Shown: positions 25,595 through 34,320 of the stretch, piece after piece
Numbering within the stretch: position 1 is the first letter of the stretch
Layout: every line of letters begins with the position of its first letter
Source of the DNA: Micrococcaceae bacterium RIT 802
Lineage (GTDB): Bacteria > Actinomycetota > Actinomycetes > Actinomycetales > Micrococcaceae
Direction: 5' to 3'
DNA length: 64,000 nucleotides
Assembly (NCBI GenBank): GCA_016892645.1
Contig: JAFEMX010000010.1
Span: 62,001-126,000 of the forward strand
Position numbers and translations under genes: made by a program
Notes under the pieces: generated by a model
Database searches by the model: none
Told to the model about the DNA's origin: nothing
Seen by the model: the letters and a program-made list of their open reading frames with translations, nothing else

Positions 25595-27474
25595 CCGATC
25601 AGAACTTCGGCTTCTACTTCGAAGCCGCCGGCAAGGCAGCCACCCAAGGCGCAATTTCTCCTGCCGCACAGTTCTTCGAAGGCTCACGGGCTGAAACGTC
25701 CTTGGTCCGCGAGACGGGACAAAACTCCATCGATGCCGGCGCCGGCGCCGTGAAAATAGTTTTCGAATTGGCCGACATGCCCACAGACGACATTCCAGGA
25801 ATCGCTGGTTTGCGAACCCATCTGGCACAGGTGGAAGAGCAGACACGGGGTTCCCAAGGGCACGACAACATGGAGTTGGCGAATGAGACGTCACTGCGAA
25901 CGTCGATTCCGGTGCTGCGCATCAGTGACTATGGCACCAAAGGCCTGGCCGGCACAGAGTCCATCAATGACCCCAAGTCCCCGCTCAGCGCCCTGACGAG
26001 GGGCGCGGGAATCTCCGCTGACGACGGATCCCGCGGCGGTTCCTTCGGAATCGGTTCGGCCGTAGGACCTATGGCCTCGGACATGAGCACCGTCCTCTAC
26101 ACATCCCTCCCCTTGGGCGGCAACGAAGTGGTCTTCGCCGGTTACAGCTGCCTGGCTTCCCACCGTGACACCGAGGGGATCTGGCGAGTGGGGGACGGTT
26201 TCTTCACGGACCGAGCTCACGCAGAAGACTTCCGCTACTTGCGTGACCCCGAACCCATCGGGCCATTCCCAAAACGAACGGACGCCGGGACCGACCTTTA
26301 CATCCTTGGATACCGCAAAGCCGAAGAGGACCCCACCCTTCAGCACATCAAGGTCGCCTTCATGAGGAATTTCCTCATGGCCATCCACAGAGGCGAACTC
26401 GTCGTCGAGGGAAAGACCCCAATAGGAACATGGCGTCTGGATGCCGAAAAGCTCAAGACCCACGTGGCCGAAGACCAGGAAACCGCGGCTTTCTACCGCG
26501 CGATCACGGACCCAAATCCGATCCTCGGAACCCACGATATGCTCGGCCAAATCAGCCTGTACATCAACGTCGACGACTCCCTATCGAAATCGCTGCATAC
26601 CATCGCCGTCCGGAAACCGCTCATGAAAATCGACACCTTCAAACACACCTCGATTCCAGTGAAGTACGCAGCTGTGCTGGAGTGCTCCGATGAGAAGGGC
26701 AACACCCTCTTGCGCAAGCTCGAGCCACCCCAGCACCACAAGTGGGATGCCGGGCGGTCACCTGGGGGCGGGAAAATCATCAGCGACCTCAAGACTTTCG
26801 TCCGCAACGGTCTCAAGAGTCGGGTCAAGGAGCAAATCGGAGAACAGGTCCACGTCAAAGGCCTATCCAAATACCTTCCGGACGAGTTGTTCGAAGAGAG
26901 GACTCTGACCGAAGCCGCGCCCGCAGGCACCCCGGGCACAGGGTCAGGAACCACTAGGGAGTCCAGCACGGTCCAAGGCCGCGCAGGAGAGGACATGCCC
27001 GCCTCCGCCAGCGGTCGAAAGGCCGTCAGCGTCCGGGTGAAGACCTCGGCCGGCGGCGAGGGCTCGTCCCCTGCCGAAAAGGGGAAGGATGCGGGCGGAG
27101 GCAAGAAGCGCAACAACAAGGGTGGGAACATCGCGGGCGGTGGCACGGAAGGTGATGGAACGGGCCGCATCAGCGCCGGTGACATCCGATTCCGGAGCTG
27201 GTCCGATGCCACCACCGGTGACGTCTGCCTCGCACTGACCTCCCCAGAAGACATTTCCGGTGACGTGCAGCTTCTCGCGCTCGGACCGGGCGGGAGCGTC
27301 GAGGAGGACTACGAGCTGCCGATCGACAACGCCTCCATCATTACCGCAGGGGTTACTACCCCGCTCAAGCACAAGGGAAATATTTTGGCCCAACTGGAAC
27401 TCAAGGCCGGGACCACATCTCAGGTCCGACTCAAGCTTTCGTCCAATCACCGCTACCGTCTGGGGATCAAATGA
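25591..27474 (+). CDS. GHKL (MutL/MORC/Hsp90-type) ATPase of a defence module
   Basis: This 627-residue protein has a Bergerat-fold ATP site: N-box RETGQNSIDAG (E41, N45, D48), a second motif DYGTKG (D113, G115, G118) and a glycine-rich lid GGSFGIGS (149-156). Residues about 160-430 resemble the transducer region of such ATPases. A Gly/Lys/Ser-rich, probably disordered linker (about 440-545) leads to a small beta-rich C-terminal domain. ATPases of this class are known from bacterial restriction-linked operons, where they are thought to act as ATP-driven clamps. Here it is coupled to the genes before and after by ATGA overlaps. No helicase is encoded beside it. Confidence 0.8.
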   Translation: MTDQNFGFYFEAAGKAATQGAISPAAQFFEGSRAETSLVRETGQNSIDAGAGAVKIVFELADMPTDDIPGIAGLRTHLAQVEEQTRGSQGHDNMELANETSLRTSIPVLRISDYGTKGLAGTESINDPKSPLSALTRGAGISADDGSRGGSFGIGSAVGPMASDMSTVLYTSLPLGGNEVVFAGYSCLASHRDTEGIWRVGDGFFTDRAHAEDFRYLRDPEPIGPFPKRTDAGTDLYILGYRKAEEDPTLQHIKVAFMRNFLMAIHRGELVVEGKTPIGTWRLDAEKLKTHVAEDQETAAFYRAITDPNPILGTHDMLGQISLYINVDDSLSKSLHTIAVRKPLMKIDTFKHTSIPVKYAAVLECSDEKGNTLLRKLEPPQHHKWDAGRSPGGGKIISDLKTFVRNGLKSRVKEQIGEQVHVKGLSKYLPDELFEERTLTEAAPAGTPGTGSGTTRESSTVQGRAGEDMPASASGRKAVSVRVKTSAGGEGSSPAEKGKDAGGGKKRNNKGGNIAGGGTEGDGTGRISAGDIRFRSWSDATTGDVCLALTSPEDISGDVQLLALGPGGSVEEDYELPIDNASIITAGVTTPLKHKGNILAQLELKAGTTSQVRLKLSSNHRYRLGIK

Positions 27475-28331
27475 GCAGCACCACCCGCGGCTCGTACCCG
27501 CACCCCGTACTCGACGATTCGGACGACGTCGATGCCGAAATCGAGGTCTTCAACGCATCGTTCGCCCCGAGCGTCGATGACGTCGAAATCAAGTTCCAAG
27601 TGCGCATGACCGAGCCGCGGATCCAGGTCCTCATCGACGAGGGGTCGGCTCGTTACAGCTTCCGGTGGTCCTGCACTGCCACCCTTGCCAACGAGGAACT
27701 AGGTGCCGAGATCAACATGTATCATGCCGACAGCACCGGCTACGTCGGATGGATCGACCAGCAATCGATCAGCGGCACGGTCAGAATCGAAATGAGAGTC
27801 ATCGCCACCAAGCCCATCGGGAATTACCGGCCGGAAAACCAGCACCCCGACTACGGCGACGCGGACTTTCACCTCCTGCCCGGCGACATTCTCGCAGATG
27901 CAGGCGTCCTCGAATTCGAGGCTGAGAAGCTCTACGACCCGCTCAACCCGCCCCTCGGGTCGTGCTTCAAATTCGTTGCCGATTCCAACATGAAGCGCGG
28001 CTTGCGGGTCAGGTTCGACGACGACGAGCACATTCTCGTGACCTTCCCCGTAGAAGTTCTGCACGGGTTCGGCATGCTCCGCAACCGTCAAGACCTGCAA
28101 ATCAGTCTCGTCGTCCTCCCCGCCCTGATGGAAACTATCTCCTTCATCAAGGCTAATGAAACGTCCGGCGACGAAGACGAAAATCTGACCGACAGGCATT
28201 GGTACACCGCCATAACCCGGCTAATGCAAGCATCACGTTCCAGCGACATGCGCCCATTCGAGATGGCACAGGAAATCCTCGGTAACCCCTTGGACACATC
28301 TCTCACCACCTTCGACGATTTGGGGGACTAA
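27471..28331 (+). CDS. Beta-rich hypothetical protein coupled to the GHKL ATPase
   Basis: This 286-residue acidic protein begins with a conserved-looking SYPHPVLDDSDDVDAEIEVF, followed by alternating strands to about residue 210. The helical tail contains HWYTAITRLMQ and PFEMAQEILGNPLD. No catalytic motif is evident. I believe similar proteins opening with YPxPVLxxxDDV accompany GHKL ATPases in other defence operons, but this is from memory. The start overlaps the ATPase stop (ATGA). It may recognise phage structure or DNA, or serve as a partner of the ATPase; nothing in the sequence decides this. Confidence 0.65.
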   Translation: MSSTTRGSYPHPVLDDSDDVDAEIEVFNASFAPSVDDVEIKFQVRMTEPRIQVLIDEGSARYSFRWSCTATLANEELGAEINMYHADSTGYVGWIDQQSISGTVRIEMRVIATKPIGNYRPENQHPDYGDADFHLLPGDILADAGVLEFEAEKLYDPLNPPLGSCFKFVADSNMKRGLRVRFDDDEHILVTFPVEVLHGFGMLRNRQDLQISLVVLPALMETISFIKANETSGDEDENLTDRHWYTAITRLMQASRSSDMRPFEMAQEILGNPLDTSLTTFDDLGD

Positions 28332-28334
28332 ACA

Positions 28335-29090
28335 ATGGAAGATAACCGCGCCCGCTCACTCACCCACCAGGCCTTGGTCGAGCTCCAATCCGCGCTCGAC
28401 GCCGCCAATACCTACGAAGACTTCTTGGCCCACGCGGACACGATCGTTCACCGTGAGGAGAACCAGCTGGAATTGCCGGTGGAGCTAGGGGCCCCAGAGC
28501 ATCTGGACGCCACGAAAGTCGCTGGACGCGACGTACAGAATGCCCCCCTCGTGTATGAGTATCTAGGAGCTTTGGACCGCGCCAACGCCTCGGACCGACG
28601 GCTATGGACCTTCCTCGCATTTTCGACGTACCGCGAATACATGGAAAACCGCTGGCCACTGGCCGAAGTACGCAATTGGAAAGGCCGTGTTCGAGACCGC
28701 TGGCTTATGGGCAACTCCACCCGAGGGCGGCTGATCAGGCACGGCATTGCTCGTCTCTGGTGGGTGTCCTCCCTGACCTACGACCCCCAAACGAAGCATC
28801 CCCTAGCACAAGCCGCGGGCGACCCCTTCGCCTATACACGCGAGGCCTTCAAGAATGAGGACCGGCTCAATGCCCTATTCGATCGGGAGGCCGGAGCGCT
28901 GCCCGACCTAGTCCGCAGCGTCCTCGAATACGCAACCCAAGGCGGCCCGCAGGCCACAGACAAGCACCTCCAAGTCATAATGAAGGAAATGACGCTTGTC
29001 TACGGATACCGCGACATCTCCTATTTGGATGCAGATGGCTTGCGTTCCCTCGTCGCCGAATCCGCACCCCCCGTTCCTGCAGGCAAATGA
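28335..29090 (+). CDS. DUF6339-like protein of the GHKL module
   Basis: This 251-residue helical protein has a core ASDRRLWTFLAFSTYREYMENRW (about 85-107), then RDRWLMGNSTRGRLIRHGIARLWW (about 120-143) and YTREAFKNEDRLNALFDRE. These Trp- and Arg-rich blocks match my memory of the DUF6339 family, which is found in operons with GHKL ATPases and Z1 helicases. No enzymatic motif is known for the family. The gene starts 4 bases after the previous stop, and the operon's tight spacing ends with it: 138 bases separate it from the HNH nuclease. Family assignment is tentative; membership of the module is secure. Confidence 0.6.
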   Translation: MEDNRARSLTHQALVELQSALDAANTYEDFLAHADTIVHREENQLELPVELGAPEHLDATKVAGRDVQNAPLVYEYLGALDRANASDRRLWTFLAFSTYREYMENRWPLAEVRNWKGRVRDRWLMGNSTRGRLIRHGIARLWWVSSLTYDPQTKHPLAQAAGDPFAYTREAFKNEDRLNALFDREAGALPDLVRSVLEYATQGGPQATDKHLQVIMKEMTLVYGYRDISYLDADGLRSLVAESAPPVPAGK

Positions 29091-29228
29091 ACATGGCAAG
29101 CCGTTCTAGACGGTGCGGGTACCACTGCGCCATCACAGGCGGACATGGGCCTATGGATTCACAAGAAAAGCAAAATGCCACGCAACACCATGCAGCGAAT
29201 TTTTTGCGCCGAGAGCTGGAGAGACCAC

Positions 29229-30422
29229 ATGGACACCGAAAAGAATGTCGCGCCAAGTGGATTAACTGCCACAGAAGCGGCCGTACGACTTGGGCTTGAT
29301 CCAAAGACGTTGCGCCAGAAACTACGCGACGGAGTCCTTCTTGGCCACCAGATCCACGGCAACCGATGGAATGTTCAGGAAAGCGATCTGGCTGCCTATG
29401 CCCGCAGTGTGGGCAATGGCGGTCGACAATCACCGGTCATCCCCTCCCCTGTCTTTTCCCCGGTTACCGACAATCCGACTGAGGTCGTGGGAACTAGGGC
29501 ATGGTTGTTGCTGGCAGTATCCGGGGGGCGAGCCTTCGGCAGCAACGACGGCTACGACGACAAGCCCACGACCCACTACAGGTGGGATGACACCGTCGGC
29601 AATCACGGCCATATCAACGTGGGGGACGCGGTGGTGCTCTGGGACAAGAAGGCCAGTATTGGGGCTTCAGTCATCGAATCGATCGAAACCCAGCATGGAA
29701 ACAAGCGAGTGTACAGCTGCCCGAACTGTGGCAAGGCCTCCTTCAAGGAACGCAAGACCAAGCAGCCCCGATATCGGTGCTTCAAGTGTGGCAAAGACTT
29801 CGACCAGCCGGTGAGCAAACGCAAGGATGTCCTCGAATATACCGCCCAATACCAGACATCGTGGGTCGGCCTCGAAGGGCTGCTCGACGGTGCCACGCTA
29901 CGGGCATCATGCATACATCCAAGAGCCCAGCTCAGCATACGGAACCTTAATTGGCAGAAGTTCCACGATGCCGTGTCAGCAGCCAGCGGACCGGAACTGA
30001 TGACAGTTTTGGAGGCCTCGAAGCGAACCATTGCCGGCGGACACCGGACCGCCAACGTTCGCGTGCGAGTTGGGCAAGGGTCCTTCCGTCACGATCTGCT
30101 GGCCTCTAGGGGAAACATCTGTGCCTTCACCGGTCCCACGCCGGCCCAGGCCTTGGAAGCTGCCCACCTCTACAGTTTCGCAACGGTCGGTGAACACCAC
30201 GAGCATGGTGGTCTGTTGATGCGTCGTGACCTACACCGCCTTTTCGACCTCGGTCTGATCGCCATCAATCCGGCCAACCAAACTATTAGCGTCTCGAAGA
30301 CCCTCGCCGGGTATCCACACTACGGCGAGATGGAAGGCAAACCGCTGCACGTGGAATTGAGAGGACGACAGCTGAGCTGGCTGACCGAGCACTGGGAGGA
30401 ACACCGCACGGGCAAGAGTTAA
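29229..30422 (+). CDS. HTH / EVE-like / zinc-ribbon / HNH nuclease
   Basis: This multidomain protein of 397 residues starts at ATG 29229 behind GGAGAG. Residues 11-60 form an excisionase/MerR-like helix-turn-helix (LTATEAAVRLGLDPKTLRQ). Residues about 88-155 look like an EVE/PUA-type domain (AWLLLAVSGG to GDAVVLWDKKASIGASVIE), and C164/C167 with C184/C187 make a zinc ribbon. Residues about 285-345 are an HNH_2 nuclease (C298, EAAH with H313, LHRLFD with H336). EVE-HNH fusions are known modification-dependent restriction enzymes that cut phage DNA with altered cytosines. This one has an extra DNA-binding head and zinc ribbon. The EVE call is by pattern only. Confidence 0.72.
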   Translation: MDTEKNVAPSGLTATEAAVRLGLDPKTLRQKLRDGVLLGHQIHGNRWNVQESDLAAYARSVGNGGRQSPVIPSPVFSPVTDNPTEVVGTRAWLLLAVSGGRAFGSNDGYDDKPTTHYRWDDTVGNHGHINVGDAVVLWDKKASIGASVIESIETQHGNKRVYSCPNCGKASFKERKTKQPRYRCFKCGKDFDQPVSKRKDVLEYTAQYQTSWVGLEGLLDGATLRASCIHPRAQLSIRNLNWQKFHDAVSAASGPELMTVLEASKRTIAGGHRTANVRVRVGQGSFRHDLLASRGNICAFTGPTPAQALEAAHLYSFATVGEHHEHGGLLMRRDLHRLFDLGLIAINPANQTISVSKTLAGYPHYGEMEGKPLHVELRGRQLSWLTEHWEEHRTGKS

Positions 30423-30571
30423 GTCGTCCCACGACCCATCACACCACGCCCCCGACTGACGACTTGTCGGTGGCGGCTGCGATGCTAGCCATCCCAACTA
30501 GACATCAAGGGGAAGTTTTCCCCCGGCGGTGTTCCGTACGGCGTGGCATTTACCGATTCGCCTCGAAATGC

Positions 30572-30582
30572 GACATGATGTC
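30572..30582. promoter_or_regulatory. Palindrome before the methyltransferase gene
   Basis: GACAT-G-ATGTC at 30572-30582 lies 25 bases upstream of the methyltransferase GTG. The gap 30423-30607 carries no gene. The methyltransferase has its own N-terminal helix-turn-helix, so this could be an autoregulatory control site of the restriction-modification pair. Confidence 0.45.
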
Positions 30583-30607
30583 ATGTAGTTAACCCAGATA
30601 GGATGCC

Positions 30608-31849
30608 GTGGAAACGTCGACTGAACTTCTTGCCCTCGCCCGTGCACGCTACACACAGCGTCAGCTCTCCGAGCAACTCGGAGTTACCGGCCGAACAATC
30701 GCCCGGTGGGAACACGGCGAGACCCCCTTGCCGACCATGCTGGCGCCTGCCTTGCGTGAGCTACTGGGCATGAAACCGGCCGCAGAGGATGCTGAGTTCC
30801 GGTTTATCGACCTATTCGCCGGCATCGGCGGGATCCGCAAGGGATTTGAGTCCCATGGGGGGCGGTGCGTGTTCACCAGTGAGTGGAACGATTGGGCGAA
30901 GAAGACCTACCTGACCAACTTCCCCGATGAGAATGATCCCGAGCACGTTTTCATCGGCGACATCCAGCCCCTCCCTGCCGCCGAGGTCGCCGACCACGAC
31001 GTGTTGCTTGCGGGGTTCCCCTGCCAGCCCTTCTCCATAGCCGGCGTGAGCAAGAAGAACGCCTTAGGCCGGGCTCACGGCTTCGAGGACGCCACCCAAG
31101 GCACCCTGTTCTTCGACGTGGCCCGGATCATCGATGAAAAACGCCCCGCCGCGTTCATGCTGGAGAACGTGAAGAACCTACGCTCCCACGACAAGGGCCG
31201 CACTTTCGCAGTCATCATGGCCACCCTGGAAGAGGAACTGGGCTACCAGGTCCACACCAAGGTGATCGACGGAATCAGCTTCACCCCGCAGCACCGCGAA
31301 CGCATCATCATTGTCGGTTTCCGCGAGCCGACCGATTTCAGCTGGGACGACTTGGAATTGCCACCAGTTGGTCCGAAGCTAGAAACCATCCTTCACCGCA
31401 CCGACGGCACGGAACCGGTCTTGGAATGGGACGGGGATCGATTCTTCGACCACGACAACGCGTCCGTGCAGCCGAAGTACACTTTGACACCGAAACTGTG
31501 GGCCTACCTGCAGGCCTACGCCGCCAAACACAAGGCCGCCGGCAATGGGTTCGGGTTCGGGTTGGTCCATCCCTCTGGAACCTCCCGCACCCTCTCCGCC
31601 CGCTACTACAAGGATGGTTCCGAGATCCTCGTCGCCCAAGGCGCGGGCCGGCCTCGACGCCTGACCCCTCGTGAGTGCGCTAGGCTGATGGGCTTCGATG
31701 ACAGCTACCGGATCCCCGTCAGCGACACCCAGGCTTACCGGCAATTCGGCAACAGTGTCGTGGCCCCGGTCATGGCAGAGATCGCTCGCATCATGACCCC
31801 CCACGTCCAAACCATCCTGGCCCGGCAGGAGAACCCGCTGGTGGCCTAG
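30608..31849 (+). CDS. Dcm/M.EcoRII-type DNA (cytosine-5) methyltransferase
   Basis: This 413-residue enzyme is complete. It has an N-terminal XRE-like helix-turn-helix (about 15-36), motif I FAGIGG (70-75), motif [10 protein letters not shown] with catalytic C139, motif VI ENV (186-188), motif VIII QHRER (228-232) and C-terminal motif X QFGNSVV. The target-recognition region has [20 protein letters not shown] and [16 protein letters not shown], closely resembling E. coli Dcm and M.EcoRII. It therefore predicts methylation of the inner cytosine of CCWGG. It starts with GTG 30608 behind AGGA, 54 bases before the EcoRII-like nuclease gene. It protects host DNA from that enzyme. The CCWGG specificity is inferred from similarity. 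Confidence 0.9.
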   Translation: METSTELLALARARYTQRQLSEQLGVTGRTIARWEHGETPLPTMLAPALRELLGMKPAAEDAEFRFIDLFAGIGGIRKGFESHGGRCVFTSEWNDWAKKTYLTNFPDENDPEHVFIGDIQPLPAAEVADHDVLLAGFPCQPFSIAGVSKKNALGRAHGFEDATQGTLFFDVARIIDEKRPAAFMLENVKNLRSHDKGRTFAVIMATLEEELGYQVHTKVIDGISFTPQHRERIIIVGFREPTDFSWDDLELPPVGPKLETILHRTDGTEPVLEWDGDRFFDHDNASVQPKYTLTPKLWAYLQAYAAKHKAAGNGFGFGLVHPSGTSRTLSARYYKDGSEILVAQGAGRPRRLTPRECARLMGFDDSYRIPVSDTQAYRQFGNSVVAPVMAEIARIMTPHVQTILARQENPLVA

Positions 31850-31903
31850 GCCGACACCTGACAGGCCTACCCCGTAGATAATGCTCGACACCAAGGAGAA
31901 TTC

Positions 31904-33166
31904 GTGGAACTCGGCCATCTGGCCGACCATTTCGACGGCGTGGCCGCCAAGGTCCTCAGCCGCGTCGAGACGGTCGGGCATGGATCCCACCAACATGAAC
32001 TCGCCGGAACTCGAGCATTCCGGGAGCTATTCGGAGCGCCGGCCGGTAGTGTGCCGCTGTCCACCAGATTCATATGGGCCACAGATGAAACAGATGAGCC
32101 GGTTGTCGAGGAGGGGACTCTCACTTACTACGACGCCCGCGCCGCCAACCCACACCGAGGTGCCGAATTCCGCCTTTACTACCCAGCTCATGTGGAGGCG
32201 ATGAAGAATGCCCAGCCCGGCGACGTCGTTTTCATCGCACGCCAAAAGGACGGGTCGGTGCTTCTCATCGTCGCGCCAAGCGGCTCGAGCGTAGCTGCGC
32301 AACTGGACTGGCTTTTCGGCACCGACGCCCTCGAGCGCCACGAATACTCCGTACGCAGCAACCTGAATGAGAACCGGGACGAGCTTGGGCTTCCGGCCCT
32401 GTATCTGCTGGACATGCTCGGCATCGTCGTAGAGCCCATCATCGAGCCTGCTGGCGAGAGTTGGCTCGAACAACTCATTAATAAGTTCGGTTCAAAGTTT
32501 CCGCCGACTGCCGAATTCGGGGCCTTCGCACGCTCCACCCTCCCAGATCTAGATGCCCGAGAAGACCCTGACGGCGTGCTGATGGCTTGGTTAGAACGCG
32601 AGGAACTCCTTTTCCGCACTCTGGAACACCATTTGGTCACAGACACCCTCAATGCCATCTACATTAGAGGCCAGGTCGACGTGGACCAGTTCGTCGCCGA
32701 ATCCCTGCGCATCCACAACCGACGCAAAAGCCGGGCCGGCAAAAGCTTGGAGCACCATCTCATCGCAATCTTCAATGCCCTTGAAATCCGGCATTCCTTC
32801 GACAAAGCAACCGAAAACGATGTCCGACCCGACTTCATCTTCCCCAGCATCGAGGACTATCATGACCCCGCCGTCCCGGCCTCACAGCTGACGGTCCTGG
32901 GGGCGAAAACCACTTGCAAGGATCGCTGGCGCCAGGTCCTCAGCGAAGCAGAACGCATCGGGCAAAAGCATCTACTCACTCTCGAGAGCCCCATCAGTCT
33001 GGGACAGACAAAGGAAATGCAGACCCAGAAACTGCAACTGGTGATCCCCAAGCCCCTTCATTCCCCTTACAAGCAGGAGCAACAATCGTGGCTGATGGAC
33101 GTCGCCGCGTTCACCGAACTAGCCAAAGCTCGGGATCAGCACGGTCCTTCGTCTAATATCTTCTGA
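31904..33166 (+). CDS. EcoRII-type type IIE restriction endonuclease
   Basis: This 420-residue protein is full length for EcoRII. The N-terminal half (about 1-190) corresponds to the effector-site DNA-binding domain. The C-terminal half carries the PD-(D/E)XK-like catalytic core: RPDFIFPS with D310, then LTVLGAKTTCKDRWRQVL with K335 and R341, and KHLLTLESPIS. The D-x24-K-x5-R spacing is what I recall for EcoRII. Type IIE enzymes need two copies of their site, one as allosteric effector, so phage with sparse sites escape. It starts at GTG 31904 behind AAGGAG, directly after the matching methyltransferase. Cleavage before CCWGG is predicted. Confidence 0.9.
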   Translation: MELGHLADHFDGVAAKVLSRVETVGHGSHQHELAGTRAFRELFGAPAGSVPLSTRFIWATDETDEPVVEEGTLTYYDARAANPHRGAEFRLYYPAHVEAMKNAQPGDVVFIARQKDGSVLLIVAPSGSSVAAQLDWLFGTDALERHEYSVRSNLNENRDELGLPALYLLDMLGIVVEPIIEPAGESWLEQLINKFGSKFPPTAEFGAFARSTLPDLDAREDPDGVLMAWLEREELLFRTLEHHLVTDTLNAIYIRGQVDVDQFVAESLRIHNRRKSRAGKSLEHHLIAIFNALEIRHSFDKATENDVRPDFIFPSIEDYHDPAVPASQLTVLGAKTTCKDRWRQVLSEAERIGQKHLLTLESPISLGQTKEMQTQKLQLVIPKPLHSPYKQEQQSWLMDVAAFTELAKARDQHGPSSNIF

Positions 33167-33247
33167 CCTCGGCTCAAAACCTGCGTCACGCCGATACACA
33201 TTGCACGGATACTCCGATACCGCTCAAAGAGAAGGTAAGTTCAGCCC

Positions 33248-33445
33248 ATGTCACAGAAGAAGATTGCCCTCGAATTCGACATAGACAGTGTCACCGATGC
33301 CCGGGCCTTGGCTAGGGCTCTGAGATCAGTCTTCGAAGCCAGCAGGGTCGGCGACGGGACCATATACATTGAGGGTTTCGCCATGAACCCCAAGGACGGA
33401 TGGAGCCGCGGCGACCACTGGATCGACATAATCAACAAGGCCTAG
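33248..33445 (+). CDS. Small hypothetical protein at the end of the defence island
   Basis: This 65-residue protein, MSQKKIALEFDIDSVTDARALA and on to DHWIDIINKA, is predicted alpha/beta with a helix at about 18-31 and strands around it. No motif is recognised. GAGAAGG at 33229-33235 lies about 12 bases before the ATG, a plausible ribosome binding site. It follows EcoRII by 81 bases on the same strand and shares the island's lower GC. It could be an accessory of the restriction system or an unrelated cargo gene. Confidence 0.5.
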   Translation: MSQKKIALEFDIDSVTDARALARALRSVFEASRVGDGTIYIEGFAMNPKDGWSRGDHWIDIINKA

Positions 33446-33581
33446 AGCACCATGTTTCCTGTTCTCCAAGGAAGTTCCTCATGCCGGATGACCGGAGAAA
33501 TTGCCCGCATTCGACGATGCCCGCCACCCCCAAGGCGCCGTCCTATAGAGTCGATGGAATGAGCGGATCCAAAGAGCGTGC

Positions 33582-34180
33582 ATGACTGCCCCCACGCAAC
33601 GGGCAGCGTCCAAGACTGCCACTCAGCAGCGGATCGTGGACGCCGCCTTCACGCTTTTCCGTGAGCACGGCTATGAGGCCACGACGATGTCCCACATCGC
33701 CCGTCAGGCAGAGACCAGCCGCCCCAATCTGTATCTGCACTTCACGTCCAAGACGCAGATCGTGCTCGACCGGATGAAGTCCATCGAGCCCAGCGCCACG
33801 TCCATGTATAACGAACTTGGTGATCTGGAGGCCTTCACGACGGACAACATGCTGGATTGGCTGCGGTCGACGGGCAAGGACATGTGGCGCAGCCACAGTG
33901 CAGAATTCGATGCGATCAACCGAGCCACGACGACCGATGACGAGGTCCTGGATGAGTGGCTCGGGCTGCATCGACGGATCAGTTCCCGACTCGCAGACCG
34001 GTTGTGCCGGACCTGGACGGTGACGATCGCACGGCGTGGCAAACCTACCTGACAACGCTTTTGGTGGGATTGGAGCGCAACTTCTATTTCATCTACATCA
34101 GGGGCCACGCAGAGCGGGAAGAATTCGCCCTGCGTGGCCTGGCCCACCAATGGGCCGGATTCCTAGGTGCCCAATACTAG
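33582..34180 (+). pseudogene. TetR-family regulator with a frameshift
   Basis: The N-terminal part (33582 to about 34000) is a good TetR protein: QQRIVDAAFTLFREHGYEATTMSHIARQAETSRPNLYLHF is the helix-turn-helix. After SRLADRL the frame changes. The current frame ends in 15 unrelated residues at 34052, while the neighbouring frame continues sensibly as VPDLDGDDRTAWQTYLTTLL to GFLGAQY, with stop at 34180. One inserted or deleted base in the CGGTTGTGCCGG region (about 33998-34010) explains this. It is either a recent mutation or a sequencing error. No clear target gene lies beside it. Confidence 0.75.
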
Positions 34181-34320
34181 AACGGCACCGACAACGCAGA
34201 CTGCCTCACATACGAACACGCCTGATCCTCAAGCCATTCCGCCTTGTCACCCACCCCGACAGATGCCAAGCTGTCTGCACCCACAACGTCGTGGACCCAG
34301 GCCTTTGGAAGGAACCTGTC

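Noticed and set aside
28335-29090. Calling the third gene of the GHKL module a nuclease or helicase
   Set aside because: No Walker, DEAD/DEAH or PD-(D/E)XK motif is visible; its Trp/Arg-rich blocks fit DUF6339 better.
29087-29299. 70-codon frame overlapping the DUF6339-like stop by ATGA
   Set aside because: The sequence (many His, Arg and Gln) resembles no protein and it overlaps the well-supported start of the HNH gene at 29229.
33481-33585. 34-codon frame MPDDRRNCPHS ending in an ATGA overlap with the TetR start
   Set aside because: AAGGAAG precedes it, so a leader peptide is conceivable, but composition is poor, a possible TATAGA promoter box lies inside it, and the TetR gene itself is broken.
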